The notes below the pieces were generated by a model. It did no database searches and was not told the origin of the DNA. It worked only from the letters and a program-made list of their open reading frames with translations. Positions 35,155 through 44,362 of a stretch of 64,000 bases of DNA are shown in pieces. The translations under genes and the position numbers were made by a program. The stretch comes from JAGNRR01 sp964409905 (GTDB taxonomy: Bacteria > Bacteroidota > Bacteroidia > Chitinophagales > Chitinophagaceae): the NCBI GenBank assembly GCA_964409905.1, contig CAYPET010000003.1, forward strand, positions 62,001 to 126,000. The letters are read 5' to 3'. The stretch's first letter is position 1; each line of letters starts with the position of its first letter.

Positions 35155-35533
35155 GGGGCTGACTGGTTTTGACAGCATAGGTTCTTTGATAGTAAGCAGG
35201 TAGTGCGTAGTTTAATAGCACTTAAATCTCATTATTCAAACTTTCAAATGGCGAATCTAACTTCGCTATGGCAGCCTAATCATTGATTAGATGTCATATA
35301 TGGATGAAAACCAACTGGCCGACGACTTGGTTTCATCTTAATCAAAACAATCGACGGCTAGCTTAGGTAGTATTGCTATGCCTAAGTAAACCACGCCGAG
35401 GCGTGGCGAGCAGATAAGGTGGCGTTAAGTATGTTTTCTACTTGTAGCCATTCGAAAATCTGATTGAAAACTAAACTTGTAGAAAGCTTTCCGAGATTAT
35501 GTTTGGACGCGGGTTCGACTCCCGCCAGCTCCA
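35155..35533 (+). ncRNA. ssrA: tmRNA (SsrA)
   Basis: tmRNA rescues stalled ribosomes and tags their peptides for proteolysis. The 5' end GGGGCTGACTGGTTTTGACA is diagnostic, and its GGGGCTG pairs with CAGCTCC at 35526-35532 to form the acceptor stem. The T-arm GCGGG-TTCGACT-CCCGC precedes it. The discriminator A is followed by CAT, so the CCA end is not encoded and must be added. Length is 379 nucleotides. The tag frame is at 35250. Only 8 bases separate the 3' end from the stop of the convergent gene at 35542. Confidence 0.95.
35250..35279 (+). other. tmRNA tag-peptide reading frame, GESNFAMAA
   Basis: Nine sense codons and a TAA encode G-E-S-N-F-A-M-A-A. With the alanine carried by the tmRNA this gives a degradation tag ending in Ala-Ala like all known tags, and beginning Gly-Glu like Bacteroidota tags. 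Confidence 0.9.
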
Positions 35534-35541
35534 CATTTCTT

Positions 35542-37563
35542 TTACCTATTTTGGCGCAACTTTTCAACACGTTGCTGCTGCACGTATGCCATACGATTTT
35601 TGTAATAATCTGCATTGGCCGTATCCCCTATCGCACGATAGGTCGTTTCCAAAAACTTTAATGACATCACATCCAAACTATCAGCCGCATAGGCTTTTTT
35701 GAACCAATAAATTGCACTGTCAGCACGCTGTGCCACACCATAGACACAACCAATGTTATTCATAAAATCAGCCTCTGTCGAATCAAGTCTATAGGCCTTT
35801 TTAAAATAAGGCAAGGCCTCACTGTATTGCTGACGGTTAAAATATACTGTACCCACATTATTTGTATAGATCCCGCTGGTTGAATCTTCCTTGTAGGCAA
35901 GACTATAATACTTAAATGATGAATCTAACTGACCAATTTTAAAATAAGCCTTACCCAACTGATTGTAACCATCACCAGGCAGATAAGGGTAAATTTTCAT
36001 GGCCCGATTAAAATACGTAATGGAAAGCTGAGCCTCTCTATTTACACTATCCGTTATTTGCTGCTGAGTAAACCCCTGCTCAAATAAGATGTCCGTTAGC
36101 ACTTCCTTACGGTCCTCACTTGGTAAGTGATTCCCCATGTAAAAAAGCAGGTGAGTTGAGTTGGGATTATATTCAATATCGCGGGAGAATAGCGCATAAT
36201 CATTTTTCCAATCTTCATTACGGGCAATAGTTTTTACAGAGTACAATACAGAGACCAACAAAACTACACCCCACAATAAGGGTGACATCTTGATTTTCTG
36301 CAGCAAAGAGGTGCCGCCATCTTTATAAAAAAAGTATGCCAGCAAACAAACCAATACCATACTCAATCCCATACTGGGCATAAACAAAAGCCGCTCACCA
36401 AAACTTGTACCAATCAGAAAAAACACATTTGATGCCAAAGAAAATGTAATAAAAAACCATAGTATTCCAAAACTCAGCAATTTCAAATGCTTGATCTTTT
36501 TTATTGCATAAAGAAACCCGATTAAGCATATTACAAAACTCAAAATAAAGCCCCAATGGCCAGGTGTAACAGGCTCAAGGGTTGCATAAGAGTAATCGCA
36601 AGCCAAAGGGTGCGGCACCAAAAACGTATAAAGGTAATAGCCTACAATCATTACTGCCGTGGCAAAGCGGGCCGGGTAATCATCCTTCACCAGGACAATT
36701 AAATTATCCATCACACTGGTTTCTGCATTCTGCGGAAACTGACTTAGCACAGCAGATCGCGTCATCACAAACAGTACTGCTACAACCAATAAGGGTGATG
36801 TAATGCGCAGTACCTGACGCCAATCAAATTTGCCCAATTGAAAATAAATCAATAAAGGAAACATCCCCATGCTGACCACAGCTGATTCTTTTGAAAACAA
36901 GGCAACAGCATAGGCCAAGGTCCCCCAAGCAAGGTGGAACACTTGCCTGTCTTTGAGGTATAACTGAATAGCCCGCATAGCTGCTAGAGTGCCCAACAAG
37001 GCTAAAATTTCATCTAGCGATTTAATATTGGTTACCACCTCGGTATGAATAGGATGGACGGTGAAAATCAGGGTAATCAATAAGGGCAACACCCACTTCC
37101 GCTTGAATAAATCATACAGCACCCAAAAAAGCAACATGCAGAGCAGGCCGTATATTATCACATTGACCTTATGAAATCCATGCGGATTTCCACTAAATAG
37201 ATTCCACTCAATATTAAATACCAATTTGGTGAATGGACGATACAAAGAGTTTTCACGGTCAGACACATCCCCTCGGCGCAGCGGGGTAACAAACATCAAT
37301 TTTGTATTCTCCCAACTTACGGGAGCCTTGGTCATTTTATTATTGGCAATAATACCATGATCATCTAGTACAAAACGATGTTGAAACGTATTGCTATAAA
37401 GCATGATGGCCAACAAAAAGAAAAATGCCGATATGAACCAAATATTGCGTTGCTTCGGCATTGATTCATTTGGCGTAGCAATCTCATTTTGCTTATCAGA
37501 AGTTTTCTGCTTTTCTTGTGGCGCTACTGATTTTATCTTTTTCTTGTTCGACTTTCTTCCCAT
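35542..37563 (-). CDS. TMTC-like GT-C membrane protein with TPR repeats (copy 1)
   Basis: The 673-residue protein has a Lys-rich cytoplasmic start (MGRKSNKKK), about ten membrane helices and C-terminal tetratricopeptide repeats (about 500-660). The first outside loop has an Asp-Asp pair in FVLDDHGII, and a later loop reads HPIHTEVVTNIKSLDEILA. Both are placed as in the TMTC/DUF1736 O-mannosyltransferase-like proteins, so transfer of a lipid-linked sugar to protein is plausible but unproven. It is a tandem paralogue of the next gene (same layout, strongly similar loops and repeats). Confidence 0.75.
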   Translation of the reverse strand: MGRKSNKKKIKSVAPQEKQKTSDKQNEIATPNESMPKQRNIWFISAFFFLLAIMLYSNTFQHRFVLDDHGIIANNKMTKAPVSWENTKLMFVTPLRRGDVSDRENSLYRPFTKLVFNIEWNLFSGNPHGFHKVNVIIYGLLCMLLFWVLYDLFKRKWVLPLLITLIFTVHPIHTEVVTNIKSLDEILALLGTLAAMRAIQLYLKDRQVFHLAWGTLAYAVALFSKESAVVSMGMFPLLIYFQLGKFDWRQVLRITSPLLVVAVLFVMTRSAVLSQFPQNAETSVMDNLIVLVKDDYPARFATAVMIVGYYLYTFLVPHPLACDYSYATLEPVTPGHWGFILSFVICLIGFLYAIKKIKHLKLLSFGILWFFITFSLASNVFFLIGTSFGERLLFMPSMGLSMVLVCLLAYFFYKDGGTSLLQKIKMSPLLWGVVLLVSVLYSVKTIARNEDWKNDYALFSRDIEYNPNSTHLLFYMGNHLPSEDRKEVLTDILFEQGFTQQQITDSVNREAQLSITYFNRAMKIYPYLPGDGYNQLGKAYFKIGQLDSSFKYYSLAYKEDSTSGIYTNNVGTVYFNRQQYSEALPYFKKAYRLDSTEADFMNNIGCVYGVAQRADSAIYWFKKAYAADSLDVMSLKFLETTYRAIGDTANADYYKNRMAYVQQQRVEKLRQNR

Positions 37564-37663
37564 TATTATAGAATATCTACGCTAAAATAAACAATGATTA
37601 TCAAACCAAGGGCAGAAGCTACATAGCAAGCCTGGCACAAATCAAATATTGTCGTTATGCAAC

Positions 37664-39679
37664 CTACCGCAGGTTGTTTAATTGTGCGGAATAATAGGCA
37701 GCATTCTCAGTATCGCCAATAGCGTTATATATTTTCACCAATAATTCGAGCGATTTAGTATTTCGCCGGTCTTGATTGTGCGCCTTAGTAAACCAGAATA
37801 TGGCACTATCTGCACGCTGGGTTGAAGCATATATCAGTCCAATATTGTTCATATGGTTAACATTTGCTGTGTCTGCCTGATGAGCTTTAAAATACAGAGG
37901 CATGGCCTCGGCATATTGTTGCTTATTGAAATAAGCTACCCCCAAATTGCCACAATATGTCGGATTAGAAGAATCAATATCGTATGCCTTTTTTAGGTAC
38001 TTCAAAGCAGAATCAACCTGATTGGTATACACATAGGCCAAACCCAATTGTGTACTATTTCGAGAAGTTAAATTTGGGTCCATTTTTAAAAGGCGCTGAA
38101 AATAATCAATGGATAAATTCATGTTTCGCTGAATAGAATCAGCTATCTGCTGCTCATTAAAACCCAGACTGCGCATGGATTTAGTGACTTTTTCTACCTG
38201 CACATCATTCGAAAAATGGTTGCCTAGGTAAGATAATAAATGTACAGCATTCGGATGCGTGGCCACATCAGTAGAAAATAATTTGTAATCAGTTTCCCAG
38301 GCTTGATTTCTATCGATCGTTTTTACACTGTACAGTAAACTGACAAAAAGAATCAACAACCATAGAACTGGAGATTTTTTTATCTTATCTACCAAAGATT
38401 GTCCGCCCTCGCGCTGAAATAATCTGGCCAATAGGATCACCAACGCTATGCACAATCCCAGACTGGGTGTAAATAACAAGCGTTCGCCAAAGCTGGTTCC
38501 GATCAGAAAGAATATGTTACTAATGAGAGAAAAGGTGATAAAAAACCAAAGAAGTCCGAATGCTACCTTCTCCTTTTTTCTGAGTGCCGTTATAGCCACA
38601 AACAAACCGAAAAGCAACAAAGCAAAACTTAAAAAAAATCCCCAATGCTGCAGTCCTACCGGCTGATGTGTAGGGTAAGAATAATCGCAGGATAATGAAT
38701 ATGGCACTAGAAATGTATACAAATAATATCCTGCAAGCATAACAGCTGTAGCAAATCTCTCAACGGTATCATCCCCTACTTTTACTAAAACATTGTCCAT
38801 ATAACTCAATGGATTATTTGCCGGAAACTCGCTCAGCACAGCTGATCGTATCATCACAAATACGATAGCAGCCAGCAAAAAAGGAGCTAACAAAAAGCTT
38901 GTTTTCTTTAAACTAAACGAGTTTGTTTGAAAATAAATCAGCAAGGCAATCAAGCCGATACCCAGCACCGCAGACTCTTTAGAGAAAAGCGCAATAGCAA
39001 ATACCATTATTCCCCATATCCAGTGCCATACCTTACTACTAGTTAGATACAATTGAATGGCTCGCAAAGACCCAACAATACCCAGCATAGTAATGATTTC
39101 ATCTTGTGATTTAATATTCGCAACCACCTCTGTGTGTATGGGATGAACGGTAAACAACAGGGTAATAAAGAAAGGTAGCATCCAGCGCTTATCAAATAAG
39201 TCGTACAGCACCCAAAAAATCAACATGCACAACAACCCATAGAGTAGTACATTCATTTTATGAAAATGATGGGGGTTGCCGTCGAAAAAATTCCATTGAA
39301 GATTAAAAAACAGCTTGACAAAAGGCCGATATAAGCTATTATCGACATTACTTCCATCGCCATAGCGCAAGGGTGTAGTAAACAACGCCTTTGTATTTTC
39401 GACACTAACCGGAGCAGTAACATATTCGTTAAATGGAATAATGCCATGGTCGTCTAAAACAAAATCATGCTGAAAAGTGTTGGCATACAAGACAAAAGAT
39501 ATCAAAAGAAAAAAGCCTGAAAAAAGCCAGGCATTTCTATCTGACAAGGACTCATTAACATGAGTCATTTTGTGGTCAATAGGAATGGTTGCAGTCGGTT
39601 TACTTTGCTTTGATTCCGCTGCCTGCTGCACATTTTTTATTTCAAGGTGTTGTAATTTCTTTTTTGACTTTTTGCTCAT
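37664..39679 (-). CDS. TMTC-like GT-C membrane protein with TPR repeats (copy 2)
   Basis: A 671-residue paralogue of the gene at 35542, in the same orientation 100 bases upstream. It has the same Lys-rich start (MSKKSKKK), the FVLDDHGIIPFNE loop, HPIHTEVVANIKSQDEI, about ten membrane helices and four to five TPR units near the end (for example YCGNLGVAYFNKQQYAEAMPL). I place the start at the ATG at 39679; an upstream frame open to 39832 would add an unlikely Cys-rich leader. Differences between copies concentrate in the last third of the membrane part and the repeats, suggesting divergence of substrates. Confidence 0.75.
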   Translation of the reverse strand: MSKKSKKKLQHLEIKNVQQAAESKQSKPTATIPIDHKMTHVNESLSDRNAWLFSGFFLLISFVLYANTFQHDFVLDDHGIIPFNEYVTAPVSVENTKALFTTPLRYGDGSNVDNSLYRPFVKLFFNLQWNFFDGNPHHFHKMNVLLYGLLCMLIFWVLYDLFDKRWMLPFFITLLFTVHPIHTEVVANIKSQDEIITMLGIVGSLRAIQLYLTSSKVWHWIWGIMVFAIALFSKESAVLGIGLIALLIYFQTNSFSLKKTSFLLAPFLLAAIVFVMIRSAVLSEFPANNPLSYMDNVLVKVGDDTVERFATAVMLAGYYLYTFLVPYSLSCDYSYPTHQPVGLQHWGFFLSFALLLFGLFVAITALRKKEKVAFGLLWFFITFSLISNIFFLIGTSFGERLLFTPSLGLCIALVILLARLFQREGGQSLVDKIKKSPVLWLLILFVSLLYSVKTIDRNQAWETDYKLFSTDVATHPNAVHLLSYLGNHFSNDVQVEKVTKSMRSLGFNEQQIADSIQRNMNLSIDYFQRLLKMDPNLTSRNSTQLGLAYVYTNQVDSALKYLKKAYDIDSSNPTYCGNLGVAYFNKQQYAEAMPLYFKAHQADTANVNHMNNIGLIYASTQRADSAIFWFTKAHNQDRRNTKSLELLVKIYNAIGDTENAAYYSAQLNNLR

Positions 39680-39820
39680 GAAAAATACTTCACCGCTAAA
39701 ATACACACGGTCTGCACAATATGAAAGGCCTCTGCGCAATAGTTGCCAATGCCTGCACGCTGGTTTCTGAACACATGGCTTCACATTTACAAAAAGAGGT
39801 TGTAATTTACCCGCCTGAAA

Positions 39821-41020
39821 TTGATACGTCACATACCATTTTTGAAGGAGGTGCTGAAGTATTCACTTACCGCCTTTGGAGGTCCGCAAGGTCACATAGG
39901 CATGATGATGCGCAGCTTTGTTGATAAGCGCCACGACATTACCGAGTCTGAGTTAATGGATTACCTTAGTTTTTGTCAAATGTTACCCGGCCCGTCATCC
40001 TCGCAAACAGTAGCCCTCATTGGTTATAAAAGAGGCGGTATATTGTTAGGTGTACTTACATTACTCGTTTGGATATTACCGGCATCCGGTATTATGGCGG
40101 CGCTGTCTTTTTTAGTAAAATATGTTGACGCGCAATTTTTACAAACGCGTGTGTTTCATTACGTTCAACCTATGGCGGTGGGGTTTATCGTTTATGCTGC
40201 ATTGCGCAGCATGAAAATTAGCATTCGAAGCAAGGTGAGTATTTTCATTATGACTTTAGCTACTGCCCTGACCATTTTTGTTCGCAGCCCTTGGGTCTTT
40301 CCGTTAACCATCCTGTTGGGAGGTTTTATTACCAACTTTACCAATAAAGAATACCCACCTCATGATACGACCGCTTTTGAAATAAAATGGAAACGGTTGG
40401 GGTGGTTCTTGCTGATATTCGTCATTGCCGGTGTCTTGTCAGAAATGGCCAGAACTCAACATTGGCAACATGCCCGTGCTTTTAATTTGTTCGAAAACTT
40501 CTACCGCTTTGGTGGTATTGTTTTTGGGGGTGGTTATGTGCTCATCCCCATGATGCAGGAGCAATTTATTTTTCATGCTTCAGCGGTTTATGGAGACCCG
40601 CTCTTGACAAACCAACAATTTTTAACTGGTGTTGGACTGGTAAACGCCATACCCGGACCAGTTTTTTCTCTTTGCAGCTATGTAGGAGGATTATGTATGG
40701 ATGGCAGTGTTAGTCAGCAACTATTAGGCTGTTTTATTGGTACGGTGGGCGTTTTCTTACCTGGTGCGCTGATTTTGTTTTTTCTTTTCCCTTTATATCA
40801 AAATTTAAAACAATACCGTGTCATCTTTAGAGCCCTTGAAGGTATTCATGCGACTGTTATTGGCATTTTATGGGGGTCAGCAGTTTTGTTAGCGCAGACT
40901 GTGCCAATGGAATGGGGCAGTTTGTTTGTCATTGCCACCACTGCTTTGGTCCTAAAGTATACCAAAATACCGGCACCCTTTATCGTTCTATTTTGGTTGC
41001 TGATGGGCCTCATGTTCTAA
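39821..41020 (+). CDS. chrA: Chromate transporter ChrA family protein
   Basis: A 399-residue two-domain CHR family membrane protein. The N-terminal half has SLTAFGGPQGHIG and the MLPGPSSSQTVALIG motif; the C-terminal half repeats the pattern with FGGGYVLIPMMQEQ and NAIPGPVFSLCSY. Family members export chromate, but many lack a tested role; chromate resistance is an inference. The start is taken as TTG at 39821 because an in-frame TAA lies at 39803-39805 and no ATG is close. It is divergent from the TMTC-like pair. Confidence 0.82.
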   Translation: MIRHIPFLKEVLKYSLTAFGGPQGHIGMMMRSFVDKRHDITESELMDYLSFCQMLPGPSSSQTVALIGYKRGGILLGVLTLLVWILPASGIMAALSFLVKYVDAQFLQTRVFHYVQPMAVGFIVYAALRSMKISIRSKVSIFIMTLATALTIFVRSPWVFPLTILLGGFITNFTNKEYPPHDTTAFEIKWKRLGWFLLIFVIAGVLSEMARTQHWQHARAFNLFENFYRFGGIVFGGGYVLIPMMQEQFIFHASAVYGDPLLTNQQFLTGVGLVNAIPGPVFSLCSYVGGLCMDGSVSQQLLGCFIGTVGVFLPGALILFFLFPLYQNLKQYRVIFRALEGIHATVIGILWGSAVLLAQTVPMEWGSLFVIATTALVLKYTKIPAPFIVLFWLLMGLMF

Positions 41021-41105
41021 AACCCTTTTCTGTCATCCGATTTTTCGCTTCATATAGAATAACACCCTTATTTACAATAACTAGTGAAAAAGACCTGGAT
41101 CATTA

Positions 41106-41285
41106 TCAGAGGATAAAGTGGATGCTGTTGTCTATGATATGACGGGCAGAATCATGTTTGAATTGCGCAATATTGAATTATTCAGTACCATCTCATTTGG
41201 TGACAATTTTGCTCCCGGCATGTATGTCATCAATGTAATTCAAGGAGACAATAATAAATCTATGAGAATCATGAAAATGAAATAA
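41106..41285 (+). pseudogene. Orphan T9SS type A sorting-domain fragment
   Basis: This stretch translates, without a start, as a C-terminal type IX sorting domain: VDAVVYDMTGRIMFELRN, then FAPGMYVINVIQGDNNKS, and the basic end MRIMKMK before a TAA. These match the family pattern of a YDxxGR strand, a GxYxxxV strand and a terminal positively charged strand. The frame has a TGA at 41085-41087 just upstream and no cargo domain precedes it, so it looks like the tail of a lost secreted protein. A proper terminator follows at 41309, consistent with a former gene end. Confidence 0.7.
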
Positions 41286-41308
41286 GGTGATTCGTTTAGC
41301 ATTGTAAG

Positions 41309-41337
41309 GACTACCCCTCTGGGGTAGTCTTTTTTTT
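41309..41337 (+). terminator. Intrinsic terminator
   Basis: GACTACCCC (41309-41317) and GGGGTAGTC (41321-41329) form a 9-pair stem with a 3-base loop, followed by eight T. It lies after the orphan sorting-domain fragment and next to the stop of hemW on the other strand. Confidence 0.85.
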
Positions 41338-42457
41338 AAATAAATAAATCTGCAGTTATTGCATCACAGAAAAGTTTGCCCTGCCGAGTAAGCAAGAGGT
41401 GTTCGTAAGTAAGCGTTACCAAACCTTCACGCTCCAGGCTATTGGCCTTTTTCAATAAGGTTGCATATTGAAATGGAGTACTTTTTGATTTATATGCAGC
41501 CAAAGACAAGCCTTCGGATACGCGCAATCGCAGCATCACCATTTCGTTTAATAAATCAACCTCACTAAGTGTTTCAAATTGCTGATAGGGCAAGCCCTGG
41601 TGCATTGCTTTTGTATAAGCTGCGTTGTTGGCAATATTCCATGAACGTTGGTTGTGAAAATATGAATGCGCTCCAGGCCCAAAGCCCAGATACGGTTCGC
41701 CAGACCAATACTGGCTATTATGTATCGCCCGAAAACCCTTTTTAGCATAGCTCGATATTTCATAATGTTCGTAACCTGCCGCTGGTAGTTGTTGCATCAA
41801 ATAATTAAACTGCCTGGCCCCTTGCTCCGGGTTCATTGGTTTTTCTTTTCCCTTTTTTATAAAACTATCTAAAGCGGTTTGAGGCTCTAAAGTCATGCCG
41901 TAGATGGAAACATGCGGAGTACCAATGGTAATCAACCTATTCACGTTGAGGGCAAGTTTGGTATCGTCAAGCATAGGGTATCCATAAATCAAATCAACAG
42001 TATAGTTGGTAAAATGTTGGTGTATTCGTTCAATACTTTCTGCAGCTTTGGCACTATCATGCGAACGATTCATGTATTGCAAATCTTCGTCAAAAAAACT
42101 TTGCACACCAAGACTAACCCGGGTAAAGCCCAGGTCTTTAAGCTGGGTTATTTTTTCATCACTGACATCATCAGGGTTCATTTCGATAGTCACTTCTTGC
42201 AAATTATCACATAAATAATGCTGCCTGACGGCCCCAAGTAGGGCTGCCAACTCCGGAATAGTCAATATGCCCGGTGTCCCGCCACCGAAATAGATGGTGT
42301 CAATTTGCTGATGTAATAAAACATCGCTTCGCAGCCTTATTTCATTCAATAAAGCCTTTAAAAGTTCGTTTTTATACTTTAAAGTTGTTGAAAAATGAAA
42401 ATTACAATAGTGGCAGGCTTTTTTACAAAAAGGAATGTGTATATATACGCCTGCCAT
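41336..42457 (-). CDS. hemW: Heme chaperone / radical SAM protein HemW
   Basis: HemW is a radical SAM protein related to HemN but thought to bind and deliver heme. The 373-residue product has the cluster motif C11-K-K-A-C15-H-Y-C18-N-F, the IYFGGGTPGIL motif and the SLGVQSFFDEDL, DLIYGYPMLD, YEISSYAK and YWSGEPYLGFGPGAHSY motifs in pieces. HemN-type enzymes have an extra Cys (CxxxCxxCxC); here residue 20 is Phe, which marks HemW. Coproporphyrinogen oxidase activity is therefore unlikely. Confidence 0.9.
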   Translation of the reverse strand: MAGVYIHIPFCKKACHYCNFHFSTTLKYKNELLKALLNEIRLRSDVLLHQQIDTIYFGGGTPGILTIPELAALLGAVRQHYLCDNLQEVTIEMNPDDVSDEKITQLKDLGFTRVSLGVQSFFDEDLQYMNRSHDSAKAAESIERIHQHFTNYTVDLIYGYPMLDDTKLALNVNRLITIGTPHVSIYGMTLEPQTALDSFIKKGKEKPMNPEQGARQFNYLMQQLPAAGYEHYEISSYAKKGFRAIHNSQYWSGEPYLGFGPGAHSYFHNQRSWNIANNAAYTKAMHQGLPYQQFETLSEVDLLNEMVMLRLRVSEGLSLAAYKSKSTPFQYATLLKKANSLEREGLVTLTYEHLLLTRQGKLFCDAITADLFI

Positions 42458-42482
42458 TTAATGTGTTAATTTGTAGAAGAAA

Positions 42483-44273
42483 GTGAAAGGTACTGCGCAA
42501 TATTTTTTTATCTTATTTCTTCTGTGCTTGTGTTGGCCGGCAGAGGAAACAATGGCGCAATCTTTTCACCTAGAGTTGTTGGGTAACGAAGCTGCTGAAT
42601 TTGAAGAACAAGTTGAAATCCCTAAAAAATATAATGACTACTTGCAGGCATTTACCGCAGTGAACAACGCTCTCCAAACGGTATACAAAAAGGGGTTTAT
42701 CACAGCTGCTGCTGACTCTATTTGGTTAACAAATGACACCGTATATGTCAGCATATTTTTGGGCAAGGTGTACCAATGGGCACAGCTCAAGACCAGTAAT
42801 ATACCCGCGCACTTACTCCGACTGAGCGGTTACGAAGAAAAAACCATCTTCAATAAACCCATCAAGCCAAGTCTTTTAAGCACAATTATGGAAAAGATGA
42901 TTCGTTATTATGAAAATAACGGATACCCCTTTGCCACTGCTTTTTTGGATAGTGTAAGCTTCGACAATGGCAGAGTAAGTGCCAACCTGCAAGTAAAGCA
43001 AGGCCCTTTAATTATTATTGATACCATAATATTAAATGATGATGCAGGTACAGAAAAGAATTTTATAACAAATTATTTAGGTATAAAGGAAGGTGCATTA
43101 TACGATGAAAGTAAAATTAGAAGCATCAGTCAGCTTATCCGCGAGCTTCCCTTTCTGGAAGAATCGTACCCTTGGAAGATATATTTTGGAGCCAAAGAAA
43201 CTCGCATAAACTTGTATTTGAAAAACAAATCAGCAAATCGAGCGGACGTACTTATTGGTTTATTACCCAACAATTTGGAAATCGGGAATAAATTTCTACT
43301 GACCGGCGATATCAAATTTGCTTTTGTCAATGCATTGGAGCGTGGGGAACGCATTGAGGTAAACTGGCAAAATTTACAATTTCAATCACCACGGCTGGTC
43401 GCCTCGGCTAGTTACCCCTATCTGCTCAATACGCAGATAGGCATATCTGGCAATTTTGACTACTACAAAAAAGACACCTCATTCCGCACTGTAAATGGTG
43501 AGCTAGGTTTTATTTATCAGTTTAATGCTCGGGATCAGCTGAAGGCATTTTATGAAACGGGTAGCACACGACTCATCACCGTAAACACAAGCTCCCTAAT
43601 CAGTACTCGCCGACTGCCTGAGAATGCTGATATACGCACACGAAGTTTCGGACTGGCGGGGGGGCTGAGTCGCGTTGATTATCGGTTGAACCCGCGCAGA
43701 GGCTGGCTACTGCAATTTAAAGGAGCTGCGAGTATTAGAGACTTTCTAAAGAACAGCACTATCGAATCTACCTTTGACCCGATTCGTGGAGAGAATTTCA
43801 GCTATCTGTATGATAGCCTGGCACTGCGTTCTTATCGATTTCAACTTTCGGGTGTTGCGGCCTGCTTTCTTCCCTTAGGTCGGCGGTTTACCTTAAGTGT
43901 GCAATACAACGGCGGTGTCATGCTGAGTGAACAACAGCTATATCGAAATGAAATATTTCAGATTGGCGGATTTCGCCTGCTTCGTGGGTTTGATGAAGGC
44001 AGTTTGTTTGTAAACAATTACCAAATAGGCACTATCGAACCGCGTTATTTATTGTCGCAGAATTCTTATTTTTTTCTTTTCTCGGATGTCGGTTTTATAG
44101 GCCGCAATTACCCTGGTCTTAATAGGCGGGACACCCCATACAGTCTTGGGTTAGGAATGGTTTTCGAAACTAAGGCAGGTTTGTTTAATATGGCTTATGC
44201 TGCCGGCGCTTTGGAAGGAGGCATACAATTTAGGAATTCTAAAATACACTTTGGGTATGTAAATTTCTTTTGA
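42483..44273 (+). CDS. BamA/TamA-like outer-membrane barrel protein
   Basis: A 596-residue protein with a signal peptide (about 1-25, ending TMAQ). After about 110 residues there is a POTRA-like segment (NGRVSANLQVKQGPLIIIDTIILNDDAGTE region) and then a C-terminal Omp85-type barrel (about 250-596) with strands ending KIHFGYVNFF, a typical aromatic end. The QIGGFRLLRGFDEGS motif corresponds to the conserved VRGF/Y loop of Omp85 barrels. It is shorter than BamA and has fewer POTRA units, so a TamA-like accessory or substrate-specific role is likelier than BamA. The start is GTG at 42483, divergent from hemW. Confidence 0.82.
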   Translation: MKGTAQYFFILFLLCLCWPAEETMAQSFHLELLGNEAAEFEEQVEIPKKYNDYLQAFTAVNNALQTVYKKGFITAAADSIWLTNDTVYVSIFLGKVYQWAQLKTSNIPAHLLRLSGYEEKTIFNKPIKPSLLSTIMEKMIRYYENNGYPFATAFLDSVSFDNGRVSANLQVKQGPLIIIDTIILNDDAGTEKNFITNYLGIKEGALYDESKIRSISQLIRELPFLEESYPWKIYFGAKETRINLYLKNKSANRADVLIGLLPNNLEIGNKFLLTGDIKFAFVNALERGERIEVNWQNLQFQSPRLVASASYPYLLNTQIGISGNFDYYKKDTSFRTVNGELGFIYQFNARDQLKAFYETGSTRLITVNTSSLISTRRLPENADIRTRSFGLAGGLSRVDYRLNPRRGWLLQFKGAASIRDFLKNSTIESTFDPIRGENFSYLYDSLALRSYRFQLSGVAACFLPLGRRFTLSVQYNGGVMLSEQQLYRNEIFQIGGFRLLRGFDEGSLFVNNYQIGTIEPRYLLSQNSYFFLFSDVGFIGRNYPGLNRRDTPYSLGLGMVFETKAGLFNMAYAAGALEGGIQFRNSKIHFGYVNFF

Positions 44274-44319
44274 TCAAAACTTGTTCCGATAAAATTTTAT
44301 TTACAGTTCTCCAACAAAA

Positions 44320-44341
44320 AACGCTGCCTTAAAGCAGCGTT
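44320..44341. terminator. Hairpin between convergent genes
   Basis: AACGCTGC (44320-44327) and GCAGCGTT (44334-44341) with a 6-base loop, flanked by an A-run and a T-rich tail. It lies between the barrel gene (+) and the leucine-rich-repeat gene (-), so it can serve both. Confidence 0.7.
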
Positions 44342-44362
44342 ATAATTGTGTCGTTACAACAT

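Noticed and set aside
35382..35615. Minus-strand open frame across the 3' half of tmRNA
   Set aside because: It lies over the structured ssrA gene and the end of the TMTC-like gene, with no family resemblance.
39721..39924. Plus-strand 67-residue frame overlapping the start of chrA
   Set aside because: It runs into the chrA coding region in another frame and has no recognisable domain; only the chrA frame matches a family.
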